Positions 18,149-32,653 of a stretch of DNA of 64,000 nt are shown one piece after another. Source of the DNA: Pseudomonas oryzicola (lineage in GTDB: Bacteria; Pseudomonadota; Gammaproteobacteria; Pseudomonadales; Pseudomonadaceae); contig NZ_JABWRZ020000001.1 in NCBI RefSeq assembly GCF_014269185.2, positions 2,009,001-2,073,000 of the forward strand, written 5' to 3'. The position numbers and the translations under genes were made by a program. The notes below the pieces were generated by a model, which saw only the letters and a list, made by a program, of their open reading frames with translations, ran no database searches and was not told where the DNA came from. Position 1 is the first letter of the stretch; each line of letters starts with the position of its first letter.

Positions 18149-20002
18149 TCATACCGCAGCCACTACCACGGCACCGAGCACCAGCACGGCACCCACGGCG
18201 ATAGAGGCGGTGTACCAGCGCAGCTGGCCAGTCTCGGTCTTGCTCATGGCGACGTGGCCGCCACGCGCCATCCGAGGAATCAGGCCGATGGTGCGGTCAA
18301 CCGGGTCCTTGCGCAGGATATGGCTGATCAGCAGGTACGGTTTGACGAAGAGCTTGTCGTAGATCCAGTCGAAGCCCCAGGCAGCGAACCACCAGGCCGA
18401 CAGGACACGACCGATACCGCTGTTGGCGACCGCACTGACGAAGCGGCGCTTGCCCAGGAACAGCAGGGCCGACAGCAGGATACCGGCGATGGCGATGGCG
18501 CCCGAGGTGAGCTCCAGCGCGTGCTTGGCTTCGCCACCGGCGTGGCCGGCGCTTTCCGGCAGCACGCCTGCCAGCGGCGGGGTGATCCAGGCACCGACGA
18601 ACGTCGACAGCACGATCAGCACGCCCAGCGGCAGCCAGTGGCTGATGCCGTGGCCCGCGTGGGCTTCGGTCTTGGCTTCGCCGTGGAAGGCGATGAAGAT
18701 CAGGCGGAAGGTGTACAGCGAGGTCATGAACGCGCCGACCAGGCCGGCGTACAGCAGGCCGGTGTTGCCGCTGGCGAAGGCTTCCCAGAGGATCTCGTCC
18801 TTGGAGTAGAAGCCCACGGTCACGATCGGCAAGGCCGCCAGGGCCGCACCGCCGACCACGAAGCTGGCGTAGGCCAGCGGCAGTTTCTTCCACAGGCCGC
18901 CCATCTTGAAGATGTCCTGCTCGTGGTGGCAGGCAACGATCACCGCACCGGAAGCAAGGAACAGCAGGGCCTTGAAGAAGGCGTGGGTCATCAGGTGGAA
19001 GATCGCCGCGTCCCAGGCACCCACGCCCAGGGCGAGGAACATGTAGCCGATCTGGCTCATGGTCGAGTAGGCGAGGATACGCTTGATGTCGGTTTGCACC
19101 AGCGCGGCGAAGCCGGCCAGTACCAGGGTCACGCCACCGACTACGCCGACCAGGTGCAGGATGTCCGGGGCCAGCAGGAACAGGCCGTTGGTGCGGGCGA
19201 TCAGGTACACGCCTGCAGTCACCATGGTCGCGGCGTGGATCAGTGCCGAAACCGGAGTCGGGCCGGCCATCGCGTCGGCCAGCCAGGTCTGCAGTGGCAG
19301 CTGCGCCGATTTACCGACCGCACCACCCAGCAGCATCAGCGTGGCCAGGACCATCCAGGTGTCGCCAGCCTGGAACTTCTGCGGGGCCAGCACCAGCAGC
19401 TGCTGCACGTTCAGGGTACCCAGCTGGGCGAACAGGATGAACAGGCCGATGGCCATGAACACGTCGCCGATGCGGGTGACGATGAATGCCTTGAGTGCCG
19501 CGTTACCGTTGTTGCGGTTGCTGTAGTAGAAACCGATCAACAGGTACGAGCACAGGCCCACGCCTTCCCAGCCGAAGTAGATGAACAGCAGGTTATCGCC
19601 CAGGACCAGGAACAGCATGCTGGCGATGAACAGGTTGGTGTAGGCGAAGAAGCGCGAATAACCGGCTTCGCCGCGCATGTACCAGGATGCGAACAGGTGG
19701 ATCAGGAAGCCGACACCGGTGACCACGCCGAGCATGGTCACTGACAGGCCGTCCAGGTACAGGGTGAAGTTCGGCGCGAAGCCGTCCACCGACATCCACT
19801 GCCACAGCAGCTGGCTGTACGCGCCGCCTTCAGGCGGGGCAACGTTGAACTGCCAGATGACGTAGGCGGCCACGGCGGCCGACAGGCCCACCGAGCCGAC
19901 GCCGATCAGGGCCGACAGGTTCTCCGAGAAGCGCCCGCGCGAGAACGACAGCAGCAGGAAGCCGAGGAGGGGGAAGACGAAAGTCAGGAAGAGAAGGTTC
20001 AT
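18149..20002 (-). CDS. nuoL: NADH-quinone oxidoreductase subunit L
   Basis: Largest antiporter-like subunit of complex I, with the long amphipathic lateral helix at its C-terminus. 617 residues. Motifs: [18 protein letters not shown] (key Glu), [20 protein letters not shown] and [19 protein letters not shown]. The ATG overlaps the nuoK stop by 4 bases. The last transmembrane segment is near residues 595-615. Confidence 0.97.
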
Positions 20003-20307
20003 CCGCGCATCTCACTGGCAGCATCGATGTCGAGAGTGTGGAAGCGGCGATACAGCTGCAGCAGGATCGCCAGGCCGATACTGGCCTCGGCGGCTGCCAG
20101 GCTGATCACCAGAATGAACATCACCTGGCCGTCGGGCTGGACCCAACGGGCACCGGCGACGATGAACGCCAGGGCAGAGGCGTTCATCATGACTTCCAGG
20201 CTCATGAGCACGAAGAGGATGTTGCGGCGGACCATCAGGCCAACCAGACCTAAGCAGAACAGGATGCCGGCGACCGCCAGACCATGCTCGAGAGGGATAG
20301 CACCCAT
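19999..20307 (-). CDS. nuoK: NADH-quinone oxidoreductase subunit K
   Basis: Small membrane subunit (102 residues, three transmembrane helices) of the proton channel region of complex I. The conserved membrane Glu residues lie in [15 protein letters not shown] and [12 protein letters not shown]. It starts 3 bases after the nuoJ stop and overlaps nuoL by 4 bases. Confidence 0.96.
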
Positions 20308-20310
20308 GAT

Positions 20311-20811
20311 TTACTCCTTCGCCTCGTTGCGGCCCAGGTGGAAGGCGGTGACGGCTGCAGCCAGCAGCAGCATCGAAGCCAGTTCGACCACCAGCAGGTA
20401 CGGGCCGAACAGGCTGATGCCCACGGCTTTCGGGCCAACGGTGGTACCGCTGATGGCGGCGCCGCTGGGGGCGACGAACAGCACGTACAGCAGCTCCAGC
20501 AGCAGCAGGGCGGCGAGGATCACCGGCCCGGCCCAGATGCCGGGCTTGAGCCAGCCGCGTTCCTGGGCGACCGAAGCCGGCCCGAGGTTGAGCATCATCA
20601 CCACGAACACGAACAGCACCATGATGGCGCCGGCGTAGGCGATCACTTCCAGGGCGCCGGCGAACGGCGCACCCAGGGCGAAGAAGATCATGGCCACGGA
20701 AATCAGCGAAATGATCAGGTAAAGCAAGGCGTGCACGGGGTTGGTACCGGTCACCACCCGAAGGGTGGAGAGCACGGCGATCCCGGATGCGAAGTAGAAA
20801 GCGAATTCCAT
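20311..20811 (-). CDS. nuoJ: NADH-quinone oxidoreductase subunit J
   Basis: Membrane subunit J of complex I, 166 residues with five transmembrane helices. The family motif VIAYAGAIMVLFVFVVMMLN is at about residues 54-73. It starts 10 bases after the nuoI stop. Ordinary member of the operon. Confidence 0.96.
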   Translation of the reverse strand: MEFAFYFASGIAVLSTLRVVTGTNPVHALLYLIISLISVAMIFFALGAPFAGALEVIAYAGAIMVLFVFVVMMLNLGPASVAQERGWLKPGIWAGPVILAALLLLELLYVLFVAPSGAAISGTTVGPKAVGISLFGPYLLVVELASMLLLAAAVTAFHLGRNEAKE

Positions 20812-20821
20812 CTTTCTGTCC

Positions 20822-21370
20822 TTATGGGAGCAAGCTCTTCACGTTGATCGGCTCGGCTTCGTTCTGTGCAGCGCCTTTCGGCTTGCCAGCGATCGCCATA
20901 CCCGCAACACGGTAGAAGTTGTAGTCAGGGTTCTTGCCGGGGCCGGAGATCAGCAGATCTTCTTTCTCGTACACCAGGTCCTGACGCTTGAACTCGGCCA
21001 TTTCGAAATCCGGAGTCAGCTGGATCGCGGTGGTCGGGCACGCCTCTTCACACAGGCCGCAGAAGATGCAGCGCGAGAAGTTGATGCGGAAGAACTCCGG
21101 GTACCAGCGGCCGTCCTCGGTCTCGGCCTTCTGCAGCGAGATGCAGCCGACCGGGCAGGCTACCGCGCAGAGGTTGCATGCCACGCAGCGTTCCTCGCCA
21201 TCGGGGTCGCGGGTGAGGACGATGCGGCCGCGGTAGCGCGGCGGCAGGTACACGGGTTCTTCGGGGTACTGCAGGGTATCGCGCTTGCGGAACCCGTGGG
21301 AGAACACCATGGCCAGGCTGCGCAGCTGAGTGCCGGTGCCCTTAACGATGTCGCCGATATACTTGAACAT
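20822..21370 (-). CDS. nuoI: NADH-quinone oxidoreductase subunit I
   Basis: Peripheral-arm subunit carrying clusters N6a and N6b that pass electrons toward NuoB. 182 residues, with two ferredoxin-type motifs [15 protein letters not shown] and [15 protein letters not shown] (about residues 60-120). It starts 11 bases after the nuoH stop. Confidence 0.97.
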   Translation of the reverse strand: MFKYIGDIVKGTGTQLRSLAMVFSHGFRKRDTLQYPEEPVYLPPRYRGRIVLTRDPDGEERCVACNLCAVACPVGCISLQKAETEDGRWYPEFFRINFSRCIFCGLCEEACPTTAIQLTPDFEMAEFKRQDLVYEKEDLLISGPGKNPDYNFYRVAGMAIAGKPKGAAQNEAEPINVKSLLP

Positions 21371-21381
21371 GGGTCAAATCC

Positions 21382-22389
21382 TCACTGGGCCGCGACGGCT
21401 GGCGCGTTGTAGAGCACGAGCGCAGCGGTCACCAGCAAATTGATCAGGGTCAGCGGCAGGCAGAACTTCCAGCTGAAGTCCATCACCTGGTCATAGCGTG
21501 GGCGCGGGATCGAGGCGCGCAGCAGGATGAACAGCATGATGAAGAACGCGGTCTTCAATGCGAACCACAGGAACGACAGTTGCGGCAGGATGCCGAACGG
21601 GCCGTGCCAGCCGCCAAAGAACAGGGTCACCAGCAGCGCCGAGATGAGGATGATGCCGATGTACTCACCGACGAAGAACATGCCCCATTTCATGCCGGCA
21701 TACTCGATGTGGTAGCCGTCGGCCAGTTCCTGTTCCGCTTCTGGCTGGTCGAACGGGTGACGGTGGGTCACGGCGACGCCAGCGATGAAGAAGGTGCAGA
21801 AGCCGAAGAACTGCGGAATGATGAACCACAGGTTCTGTGCCTGGTAGTCGACGATGTCGCGCATGTTGAACGAGCCCACCTGCACCACCACGCCCATCAG
21901 CGCCAGGCCCAGGAACACCTCGTACGACACGGTCTGCGCCGAGGCGCGCAAGCTGCCCAGCAGGGCGTACTTGTTGTTCGACGACCAGCCGGCGAACAGT
22001 ACCGCGTAGACCGACAGGCCGGCCATGGCGAAGAAGAACAGCAGGCCGATGTTCAGGTCGGCGACGCCCCAGGTCGGGGTGATCGGGATGACCACGAAGG
22101 CGATCAGCAGGGCGCTCATGGCCACGACCGGTGCCAGGGTGAAGATCACGCGGTCGACGAAGGGTGGGTTCCAGTCTTCCTTGAAGAACATCTTCAGCAT
22201 GTCGGCAGCGATCTGGAACATGCCGAACGGGCCGACGCGGTTCGGACCGTAACGGTCCTGCCACCAGCCCAGCAGGCGACGCTCGACGAAGCTGAGCAGG
22301 GCGCCGCAGACCACCACCGCCAGCAGGACCACGATGGCCCGCAGCACGGAAAGGATCACATCGATCACTTCGGGGGTGAACCAGCTCAT
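21382..22389 (-). CDS. nuoH: NADH-quinone oxidoreductase subunit H
   Basis: Membrane subunit at the quinone-binding junction of complex I. 335 residues, eight transmembrane helices, with the conserved [14 protein letters not shown] loop near residue 45 and the acidic [19 protein letters not shown] loop near 215. The start ATG overlaps the nuoG stop by 4 bases. Confidence 0.97.
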   Translation of the reverse strand: MSWFTPEVIDVILSVLRAIVVLLAVVVCGALLSFVERRLLGWWQDRYGPNRVGPFGMFQIAADMLKMFFKEDWNPPFVDRVIFTLAPVVAMSALLIAFVVIPITPTWGVADLNIGLLFFFAMAGLSVYAVLFAGWSSNNKYALLGSLRASAQTVSYEVFLGLALMGVVVQVGSFNMRDIVDYQAQNLWFIIPQFFGFCTFFIAGVAVTHRHPFDQPEAEQELADGYHIEYAGMKWGMFFVGEYIGIILISALLVTLFFGGWHGPFGILPQLSFLWFALKTAFFIMLFILLRASIPRPRYDQVMDFSWKFCLPLTLINLLVTAALVLYNAPAVAAQ

Positions 22390-25100
22390 TGTGCTGCCTC
22401 CTGCAGACCTTCGACGGATGCACCGAAGATGGCAGGCGGAATGCCGGCCAGGCCTTTCGGTAATGCGACCAGGCCAGCGCCCAGCTGTTCATTGATGCGC
22501 AGTGGCAGGCGCAGGGCCACACCGCCGACCGTCAGGCTCAGCAGGGCGCCGTCGTTGACACCCAGGCGGTCAGCCTCGGACTTGGCCAGGGCGACGTAGG
22601 CAGCCGGGATGCGCTCTTGTACCGGGGCGGCGCGCGAGGAGCTTTCTTCGCTGCCGAACAGGTGGAAGAACGGCACGGCAGTCCAGGTGCCACGGGCCGG
22701 GTTGAAGGCACCCGGAATGCTGGTGAACCAGTTCAGGCGGTCGCCTTGCGATTCGATCAGGCGCACACCCGGGTCACCGGCGCGCAGGTGGCCACCGACC
22801 TCGTCCTGGAACTTGTTCCAGGCTTGCGGCGAGTTCCAGCCCGGCGACCAGGCGAACGGCACCTGTTGGCGCGGCTCGGCGGAGCCCGAGTAGCCTTCCA
22901 TGGAGAAGGCGAACGCGGTGTCCTTGTCCTGCGGGGTACGCGGTTCGTGCACGCTGATGTTGGCGCGCATGGCGGTACGCCCGGAATAGCGCAGCGGTTC
23001 ACGGGCCAGCTTCAGGCCCTTGATGCGGAACGCGGCGCTTGGTGCAGCGTTGACGATGCCAGCCAGTTGCGGGGCGGCTTCGGCACAGGCGCTGGTGACG
23101 TGGTCCAGCTGGGTCCAGTCGACCGGCTTGTTCAGCAGGGTGGCACGCAGGGCGTGCATCCAGCGCCAGCCTTCGTGGACCAGGATGCTGCTGTCCAGGT
23201 ATTGCGGGTCGAACACCTGGAAGAAGCGCTGGGCACGGCCTTCCTGGCTGACCAGGGTCCCGTCGCCTTCGGCGAACGAGGCAGCCGGCAGCACCAGGTG
23301 GGCGCGGTCGACGGTCGCGGTTTTCGAGTGGTCGGCAACGATCACCACCTTGGCTGCGGCCAGGGCTGCGTCGACCTTGGCGGCCGGTACGCGGGCGTAC
23401 AGGTCGTTTTCCAGTACCACGATGGCGTCGGCCTTGCCGTTGATGACGGCGTCCAGCGCAGCGTCGACGGACTCGCCACCGAGCATGGCCATGCCCAGGC
23501 TGTTGGCTTCAGGCACCACCAGGCTCAGCGAACCGTTCTTCTCGCGCAGTTTCAAGGCCTTGGCGATGTTGGCTGCGGCTTCGATCAGCGCCGGGTCGGC
23601 CAGCGAGGTACCGGCGACCACCAGTGGGCGCTGGGCAGCGACCAGTGCATCGGCGATGCGCTGGGCCAGTGCTTGCGCTTCGGCGTCCAGGCCAGTAACG
23701 GCAGGCGCGCTCGGGTCGATGGCGTGGGCCACGGCGAAACCGATGCGGGCCAGGTCGGCCGGGGCAGCGTGCACGCATTCTTCGGCGACGTCGTCCAGCT
23801 TGGTTTCCGCCAGCGAAGCGATGAACAGCGGGTACAGCGCGTGCTGGCCGATGTTCTTCACTGCCGCGTCGAGCCACGGCTGCACTTTCATCGCTTCGGC
23901 CATGGCCTCGGCCTTGCCCTTGGTGGCCTGGCGCACGGCCAGGGCGACGCGGGCAGCGGTCTGGGTCAGGTCTTCACCGAGCACGAACACGGCGTCGTGG
24001 TCTTCGATGTCGCGCAGGGTCGGCACTGGCAGCGGGCTGTTGTTCAGCACGTCGAGGGCCAGGCGGACGCGGGCCAGCTCGCCGGCTTCCATACCCGAGT
24101 AGAAGTACTCGGCGCCAACCAGCTCACGCAGGCCGTAGTTGCTTTCCAGGCTGGCGCGCGGCGAGCCGATGCCGACGATGGTACGCCCGCGCAGCAGGTC
24201 GGCGGCCTTGTCCAGGGCGGCGTCCAGGCTCAGCTTGGTGCCGTCGGCCAGTTGTGGCTGGCGTGGGCGATCCTTGCGGTTGACGTAGCCGTAGCCGAAG
24301 CGGCCACGGTCGCACAGGAAGTACTGGTTGACCGAACCGTTGAAGCGGTTTTCCACCCGGCGCAGTTCGCCGTAGCGCTCGCCCGGGCTGATGTTGCAGC
24401 CGCTGGAGCAGCCGTGGCAGATGCTCGGGGCGAACTGCATGTCCCACTTGCGGTTGTAGCGCTCGGAGTGGGTCTTGTCGGTGAACACGCCGGTCGGGCA
24501 GACCTCGGTCAGGTTGCCGGAGAATTCGCTTTCCAGCACGCCGTCTTCGACGCGGCCGAAGTACACGTTGTCGTGGGCGCCGTATACGCCCAGGTCGGTA
24601 CCACCGGCATAGTCCTTGTAGTAGCGCACGCAGCGGTAGCAGGCGATGCAGCGGTTCATCTCATGGGCGATGAACGGGCCGAGGTCCTGGTTCTGGTGGG
24701 TACGCTTGGTGAAACGGTAGCGGCGCTCGTTGTGGCCGGTCATTACCGTCATGTCCTGCAGGTGGCAGTGACCGCCTTCCTCGCACACCGGGCAGTCGTG
24801 CGGGTGGTTGGTCATCAGCCATTCGACGACGCTGGCGCGGAACGCCTTGGACTCTTCATCGTCGATGGAGATCCAGGTGCCGTCGGAGGCAGGGGTCATG
24901 CAGGACATGACGATACGACCACGGGTGTCGTTCTCGTCGGTGTACTGCTTGACCGCGCATTGCCGGCAGGCGCCAACGCTACCGAGCGCCGGGTGCCAGC
25001 AGAAATAAGGGATGTCGAGGCCGAGCGACAGACAGGCCTGTAACAGGTTGTCTGCACCGTTGACTTCGAGCGCTTTGCCGTCTACGTGGATAGTGGCCAT
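22386..25100 (-). CDS. nuoG: NADH-quinone oxidoreductase subunit G
   Basis: Large iron-sulphur subunit of the peripheral arm, 904 residues. A 2Fe-2S ferredoxin domain comes first ([15 protein letters not shown] region), then the [17 protein letters not shown] and [13 protein letters not shown] 4Fe-4S motifs and [10 protein letters not shown]. The N7-type ligand set CHGCSSGCN with a later Cys ([11 protein letters not shown]) is present, as in Enterobacteria and Pseudomonas. The remainder is a molybdopterin-oxidoreductase-like domain without cofactor. It is separated from nuoF by an unusual 133-base gap with two hairpins. Confidence 0.97.
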   Translation of the reverse strand: MATIHVDGKALEVNGADNLLQACLSLGLDIPYFCWHPALGSVGACRQCAVKQYTDENDTRGRIVMSCMTPASDGTWISIDDEESKAFRASVVEWLMTNHPHDCPVCEEGGHCHLQDMTVMTGHNERRYRFTKRTHQNQDLGPFIAHEMNRCIACYRCVRYYKDYAGGTDLGVYGAHDNVYFGRVEDGVLESEFSGNLTEVCPTGVFTDKTHSERYNRKWDMQFAPSICHGCSSGCNISPGERYGELRRVENRFNGSVNQYFLCDRGRFGYGYVNRKDRPRQPQLADGTKLSLDAALDKAADLLRGRTIVGIGSPRASLESNYGLRELVGAEYFYSGMEAGELARVRLALDVLNNSPLPVPTLRDIEDHDAVFVLGEDLTQTAARVALAVRQATKGKAEAMAEAMKVQPWLDAAVKNIGQHALYPLFIASLAETKLDDVAEECVHAAPADLARIGFAVAHAIDPSAPAVTGLDAEAQALAQRIADALVAAQRPLVVAGTSLADPALIEAAANIAKALKLREKNGSLSLVVPEANSLGMAMLGGESVDAALDAVINGKADAIVVLENDLYARVPAAKVDAALAAAKVVIVADHSKTATVDRAHLVLPAASFAEGDGTLVSQEGRAQRFFQVFDPQYLDSSILVHEGWRWMHALRATLLNKPVDWTQLDHVTSACAEAAPQLAGIVNAAPSAAFRIKGLKLAREPLRYSGRTAMRANISVHEPRTPQDKDTAFAFSMEGYSGSAEPRQQVPFAWSPGWNSPQAWNKFQDEVGGHLRAGDPGVRLIESQGDRLNWFTSIPGAFNPARGTWTAVPFFHLFGSEESSSRAAPVQERIPAAYVALAKSEADRLGVNDGALLSLTVGGVALRLPLRINEQLGAGLVALPKGLAGIPPAIFGASVEGLQEAAQ

Positions 25101-25119
25101 TGTTCAAAGTTCTTCGTTG

Positions 25120-25221
25120 GCCCGCGTGAGCGGGCGTGGCTAATGGAAATCGGTGAGCTTGCGACACGCCACGAATGAATCGGGCCTGTCGGCAAGCTGG
25201 CGAGTGGCACGGACCACTCGC
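25120..25221 (-). promoter_or_regulatory. Intercistronic hairpins between nuoF and nuoG
   Basis: Two perfect dyads lie in the 133-base gap: GCCCGC/GCGGGC at 25120-25135 and GCGAGTGG/CCACTCGC at 25200-25221 with loop CACGGA. Neither has a T-run, so they are more likely RNA processing or stability signals than terminators. All other nuo junctions are overlaps or gaps below 80 bases. Confidence 0.5.
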
Positions 25222-25233
25222 CTAATCATCTTG

Positions 25234-26613
25234 TTATGCGCCGACCACGATCGGCCCGGCCTGGATTGGCTTGGCCAGGTCCGGGCGCAGGGTGTCGCCA
25301 GCGGATGCTGGAGCGACCCCGGCCTCGAACTCGGAGCGGAAGTATTTGATGGCACTGCCCAACGGCTCGACGGCACCCGGTGCGTGAGCACAGAAGGTGC
25401 GGCCTGGGCCGAGGAAGTTGACCAGGCCCAGCAGCGTCTCGATGTCTTCGGCGCGGCCCTGGCCTTTTTCCAGTGCGCGCAGCATCTTCACGCTCCACGG
25501 CAGGCCGTCACGGCAAGGCGTGCACCAGCCGCACGACTCGCGGGCGAAGAACTCTTCCATGTTGCGCAGCAGCGAAACCATGTTGATGCTGTCGTCCACC
25601 GCCATTGCCAGGCCGGTACCCATGCGGGTGCCGACCTTGGCGATGCCACCGGCGTACATCTGCGCGTCGAGGTGCTCGGGCAGCAGGAAGCCGGTACCGG
25701 CGCCGCCTGGCTGCCAGCACTTGAGCTTGAAGCCGTCGCGCATGCCGCCGGCGTAGTCTTCGAACAGCTCGCGGGCGGTGACGCCGAACGGCAGTTCCCA
25801 CAGGCCCGGGTTCTTCACCTTGCCGGAGAAGCCCATCAGCTTGGTGCCGTGGTCTTCGCTGCCTTCGCGGGCCAGCGACTTGTACCAGTCGTTGCCGTTG
25901 GCGACGATGGCCGGCACGTTGCACAGGGTTTCGACGTTGTTGACGCAGGTCGGCTTGCCCCACACGCCCACGGCGGCAGGGAAGGGCGGCTTCGAGCGCG
26001 GGTTGGCGCGGCGGCCTTCCAGCGAGTTGATCAGCGCGGTTTCTTCACCGCAGATGTAGCGGCCGGCACCGGTGTGCACGAACAGCTCGAAGTCGAAGCC
26101 GCTGCCGAGGATGTTCTTGCCCAGCAGGCCGGCGGCCTTGGCTTCCTCGATGGCGCGGTTGAGGTGCTTGGCGGCGGTGGTGTATTCGCCACGCAGGAAG
26201 ATGTAGCCACGGTAGGCCTTCAGGGCGCGGGCGCTGATCAGCATGCCCTCGACCAGCAGATGGGGCTGTTGCTCCATCAGCATGCGGTCCTTCCAGGTGT
26301 TCGGCTCCATTTCGTCCGCGTTGCACAGCAGGTAGCGGATGTTCATGGATTCGTCTTTGGGCATCAGGCCCCACTTCACGCCAGTGGGGAAGCCTGCACC
26401 ACCACGGCCCTTGAGGCCGGAGTCCTTGACGCTTTGCACGATGTCGTCGGCGGACATCTGCGCCAGCGCCTTGCGGGCGGCAGCGTAGCCGTTCTTCGAT
26501 TCGTACTCGGCCAGCCAGACCGGCTCGCCGTCGTCACGCAGGCGCCAGGTCAGCGGGTGGGTTTCGGCCGTGCGCGCGATGCGGTTGGCCGGGCCGAAGG
26601 AAGTAATGGTCAT
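25234..26613 (-). CDS. nuoF: NADH-quinone oxidoreductase subunit F
   Basis: NADH- and FMN-binding subunit where electrons enter complex I. 459 residues. FMN/NADH motif [13 protein letters not shown] at about 70-82, [19 protein letters not shown] at about 180, and the N3 cluster ligands [12 protein letters not shown] near 355 with a further Cys in [11 protein letters not shown] near 400. Its ATG overlaps the nuoE stop by 4 bases. Confidence 0.97.
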   Translation of the reverse strand: MTITSFGPANRIARTAETHPLTWRLRDDGEPVWLAEYESKNGYAAARKALAQMSADDIVQSVKDSGLKGRGGAGFPTGVKWGLMPKDESMNIRYLLCNADEMEPNTWKDRMLMEQQPHLLVEGMLISARALKAYRGYIFLRGEYTTAAKHLNRAIEEAKAAGLLGKNILGSGFDFELFVHTGAGRYICGEETALINSLEGRRANPRSKPPFPAAVGVWGKPTCVNNVETLCNVPAIVANGNDWYKSLAREGSEDHGTKLMGFSGKVKNPGLWELPFGVTARELFEDYAGGMRDGFKLKCWQPGGAGTGFLLPEHLDAQMYAGGIAKVGTRMGTGLAMAVDDSINMVSLLRNMEEFFARESCGWCTPCRDGLPWSVKMLRALEKGQGRAEDIETLLGLVNFLGPGRTFCAHAPGAVEPLGSAIKYFRSEFEAGVAPASAGDTLRPDLAKPIQAGPIVVGA

Positions 26614-27107
26614 ACGTAACCCTCCAGCAATTTGGAAACGCCTGCCGGCTGCACGTCACCGAAGGTGTCGTCGTCGATCATCAGCGCCGGGGCCTTGTCG
26701 CAGTTGCCCAGGCAGCATACCGGCAGCAGGGTGAAGCGGCCGTCGGCGGTGGTCTGGCCGAGGCCGATGCCCAGCTCGCTCTGGATCTGGCTGACCACCG
26801 ACTCGTGGCCACCGATGTAGCAGACCATGCTGTCGCACACGCGGATGATGTGGCGGCCGACCGGCTGACGGAAGATCTGGCTGTAGAAGGTGGCCACACC
26901 TTCGACGTCGCTGGCCGGAATGCCCAGCACTTCGCCGATGGCATGGATGGCGCCGTCCGGCACCCAGCCACGTTCCTTCTGGACGATCTTCAGGGCTTCG
27001 ATGGACGCCGCGCGCGGGTCCTCGTAGTGATGCATTTCGTGCTCGATGGCCGAGCGCTCGGTTTCGCTCAGGGCGAAACGGTCTGTCTGGATAAGCGTGC
27101 TGTTCAT
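26610..27107 (-). CDS. nuoE: NADH-quinone oxidoreductase subunit E
   Basis: Subunit carrying the N1a 2Fe-2S cluster, 165 residues, thioredoxin-like fold. Ligands: [10 protein letters not shown] (C-x4-C, first pair) and [14 protein letters not shown]. It starts 2 bases after the nuoCD stop. Confidence 0.97.
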   Translation of the reverse strand: MNSTLIQTDRFALSETERSAIEHEMHHYEDPRAASIEALKIVQKERGWVPDGAIHAIGEVLGIPASDVEGVATFYSQIFRQPVGRHIIRVCDSMVCYIGGHESVVSQIQSELGIGLGQTTADGRFTLLPVCCLGNCDKAPALMIDDDTFGDVQPAGVSKLLEGYV

Positions 27108-27109
27108 GC

Positions 27110-28909
<1,800 letters not shown>

Positions 28910-28969
28910 TCAACGTTAAGAATGAAGCCAGGCCGCCGGCTCCAGGGGAGCGGGCGGCAGGTCGCTGGA

Positions 28970-29647
28970 TCAGACTTCGTCGGGGCTGCGCAGGTTGGTT
29001 ACGGCGATGCGCTGCTCACGACGCAGGTCTTTCTGGGCTGGCATCTCGGCACGGTAGATGCCTTGATCACCAACAACCCAGGAAAGCGGGCGTCGTTCTT
29101 GGCCGATCGACTCCTGCAGCAGCATCAAGCCTTGCAGGAAAGCCTCAGGGCGCGGCGGGCAGCCGGGCACATAGACGTCCACGGGGAGGAACTTGTCGAC
29201 CCCCTGAACGACCGAGTAGATGTCGTACATGCCACCGGAGTTGGCACACGAACCCATGGAAATGACCCATTTCGGCTCGAGCATCTGCTCGTACAGGCGC
29301 TGGATGATCGGCGCCATTTTGACGAAGCAGGTACCGGCGATGACCATGAAGTCGGCCTGACGCGGCGAGGCCCGGATGACTTCGGCGCCGAAGCGGGCGA
29401 TGTCGTGGGGCGCCGTGAAGGCCGTGGTCATTTCCACGTAGCAGCAGGACAGGCCGAAGTTGTACGGCCAGAGGGAGTTCTTGCGCCCCCAGTTGACCGC
29501 GCCACGCAGCACATCTTCGAGCTTGCCCATGAAGATGTTCTTGTGGACCTGGTCTTCCAGCAGTTGATCGGTGACGGTTTCCCGTTCACCGACCGGGTAC
29601 TGCTCGTTGGGCGCATCCGGATCGATTCTGGTGAGATTGTATTGCAT
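28970..29647 (-). CDS. nuoB: NADH-quinone oxidoreductase subunit B
   Basis: Carries the terminal cluster N2 that reduces quinone. 225 residues, with the tandem Cys motif [19 protein letters not shown] and [11 protein letters not shown]. Length is at the upper end of the family because of a longer N-terminus and a C-terminal tail ([19 protein letters not shown]). It starts 9 bases after the nuoA stop. Confidence 0.97.
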   Translation of the reverse strand: MQYNLTRIDPDAPNEQYPVGERETVTDQLLEDQVHKNIFMGKLEDVLRGAVNWGRKNSLWPYNFGLSCCYVEMTTAFTAPHDIARFGAEVIRASPRQADFMVIAGTCFVKMAPIIQRLYEQMLEPKWVISMGSCANSGGMYDIYSVVQGVDKFLPVDVYVPGCPPRPEAFLQGLMLLQESIGQERRPLSWVVGDQGIYRAEMPAQKDLRREQRIAVTNLRSPDEV

Positions 29648-29656
29648 GCCAAAGCC

Positions 29657-30070
29657 TCATTGTTTCAGCTTCGCTTGCCGCTTGCGGCGACCTTCGGGAG
29701 CCCAATCAAGTGCCCCGACGCGCCAAAGGTAGACAAGACCTGCCAACAGAATTGCTATGAAAACGAGTGCTTCGACGAATCCGGTCCAGCCGCTTTCGCG
29801 GACGGACACAGACCATGCAAAGAGAAAGAGGGCTTCGATATCGAAGATCACGAACAGCATCGCGACCAGATAGAATTTGGCGGACAGGCGCAGGCGGGCG
29901 CTGCCGACGGGCAGCATGCCGGATTCGAAGGGTTCGTTCTTGGCGCGGCCCCAGGCCTTGCTACCGAGCAGGCTGGAGAGGCCGAGCATGAAGGCGCACA
30001 GGCCGACGACACCCAGGAGGAAGATGGCAAAGCCCCAGTTGTGGGCGATGAGTCCTGCCGAATCGGACAT
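29657..30070 (-). CDS. nuoA: NADH-quinone oxidoreductase subunit A
   Basis: First gene of the complex I operon; 137 residues from ATG 30070 ([14 protein letters not shown]), with AAGGA upstream. The longer open frame to 30142 lacks a ribosome binding site. Three transmembrane helices, with the conserved [20 protein letters not shown] loop and [11 protein letters not shown] motif. It contributes to the quinone-channel region of the membrane arm. Confidence 0.95.
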   Translation of the reverse strand: MSDSAGLIAHNWGFAIFLLGVVGLCAFMLGLSSLLGSKAWGRAKNEPFESGMLPVGSARLRLSAKFYLVAMLFVIFDIEALFLFAWSVSVRESGWTGFVEALVFIAILLAGLVYLWRVGALDWAPEGRRKRQAKLKQ

Positions 30071-30453
30071 GCTAGAAATCCTTATACAGAGACCCAGCTC
30101 TGCAGTCTGAAATAAGTGTAGAGCGGCGACCTGGTGTCGCACATGCAGTGACCAAATGTCGCAGCTGAATCAATCGGGCTGATTTTATGGGTAAACCCGG
30201 TGCAAGTAAAATTTCTGTCGCAAATTTATTCGTAGGATTAAGTACAAAACCCGCTCGTAACCGGCTGAAAGCCTTGAGGTTAGGGCATTGCATGCGGTTT
30301 TGTTAATTATGTTTCTTGCCGCTGGTAACGAAGGGCAAACTTCGTAATGATAATTGATATCATTTGTCCTGATGCCTGATAATTCGGCTGTTCTGCACCT
30401 TGAAAAGTTCATCTGGCGATTGCCCCTACTTGCAAACGCGAAAAACGCCTGTT
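30071..30453 (-). promoter_or_regulatory. nuo operon promoter region with a Fur-box-like palindrome
   Basis: This 383-base gap has no gene I can support. A candidate promoter for nuoA, read on the minus strand, is TTTACT (30205-30210) and TAAAAT (30182-30187) with a 17-base spacer. At 30346-30364 lies a perfect 7-5-7 palindrome AATGATA-ATTGA-TATCATT; its core TGATAATTGATATCA resembles the Fur 7-1-7 site. The region is much richer in A/T than the genes on either side. Confidence 0.55.
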
Positions 30454-31116
30454 CTAGCAACTTCCGACACCGCTCGCACCGCTCTGGGTCAATACTTTAC
30501 CGATTGGGCGATGACTGGCTGATGAAGCGATTGCCCATTGGCCAAGCCAGTAGGTCAGGATGATCAGGTACGGTGCGGCGGCGAACGGGCTGACGAAACG
30601 GTCGATGCCGATCAGACTGTCGGAAAGCACGAACAGGCAGGCGCCGAGCGCGGCGAGCCCGCCGCAGGCCAGGGCGCGCCAGAGCATGGTGCTGATGGCC
30701 AAGGCATAGAGCGCGACCGGGACCAGTAGCGGGCCGAGGCCGTGGCTGGCCAGTACGCCGAGCAAAGTGATGCCGGTGATGCTGCTCAGCAGCAGTGCGG
30801 GCAGGGCTGGGCGCAGGGTCTGGCTGCCATAGGCGCGCAGGTAGGCCAGGTGGGCGCAGAGGAAGGCAGCCAGGCCGAACACGAACAGGTCGGCGGGGAT
30901 GGCCAGCAGGATGTCGCCGAGTACCGAGAATGCCAGGCCGAGGGTGATCCAGCGGCGATAAGGTGTGGCGGGAGCGCTGCGCAACCAGGTGATCAGGGCC
31001 AGTACCGGGATCGGTTTGGCCAGCAGGGCGAGCAGGGTGTTGTCGCTGGCCAGTGCATATATATAGAGGGCGGCGGCGACCAGGGCGATTGTGGTTAGGT
31101 GGCTTGGACGGGGCAT
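30454..31116 (-). CDS. YhhN/lysoplasmalogenase-family membrane protein
   Basis: 220-residue integral membrane protein with about eight transmembrane helices, of the YhhN family, which in animals (TMEM86B) hydrolyses lysoplasmalogen; bacterial function is largely unknown. ATG 31116 has AAGGA about 7 bases upstream. The conserved KPIPVLALI, FSVLGDILLAIP and LFVLSDSLIGIDRF segments fit the family. It is on the same strand as and upstream of nuo, separated by 383 bases. The longer frame to 31212 runs into a REP and is not used. Confidence 0.8.
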   Translation of the reverse strand: MPRPSHLTTIALVAAALYIYALASDNTLLALLAKPIPVLALITWLRSAPATPYRRWITLGLAFSVLGDILLAIPADLFVFGLAAFLCAHLAYLRAYGSQTLRPALPALLLSSITGITLLGVLASHGLGPLLVPVALYALAISTMLWRALACGGLAALGACLFVLSDSLIGIDRFVSPFAAAPYLIILTYWLGQWAIASSASHRPIGKVLTQSGASGVGSC

Positions 31117-31180
31117 GGGCGGTCCTTGCGGCTGTGCTGCCTCAAGCATAGACCTGATCCCGGGTTTTGCTTCCTCCTGT

Positions 31181-31215
31181 ACCGGCCCTTTCGCGGGCAT
31201 GCCCGCTCCCACAGG
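31181..31215. repeat. REP element
   Basis: CGGCCCTTTCGCGGGCATGC then CCGCTCCCACAGG: one copy of the 35-base REP typical of P. putida, between the YhhN-family gene and aceA. Confidence 0.75.
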
Positions 31216-31269
31216 ATCACCTCATGTTCGGCGCTAGCCTGTTGTCCGTGAAAGGTGTGGTACAGACCA

Positions 31270-31314
31270 AAAAGAAAGGCCCAGGGCTTTAACAAGCCTC
31301 GGGCCTTTCTTCAA
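31270..31314 (-). terminator. Rho-independent terminator of aceA
   Basis: Read on the minus strand: GAAAGGCCCGAGGCT pairs with AGCCCTGGGCCTTTC, followed by TTTTTGG. It lies 14 bases after the aceA stop. Confidence 0.85.
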
Positions 31315-31327
31315 CAGCAACCCATTA

Positions 31328-32653
<1,326 letters not shown>

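Noticed and set aside
22617..25043. 808-codon plus-strand frame opposite nuoG
   Set aside because: Shadow of nuoG; composition typical of antisense frames in high-GC genes.
30354..30563. 69-codon plus-strand ORF in the nuoA upstream region
   Set aside because: No ribosome binding site, overlaps the 3' part of the YhhN-family gene on the other strand and the Fur-like palindrome.
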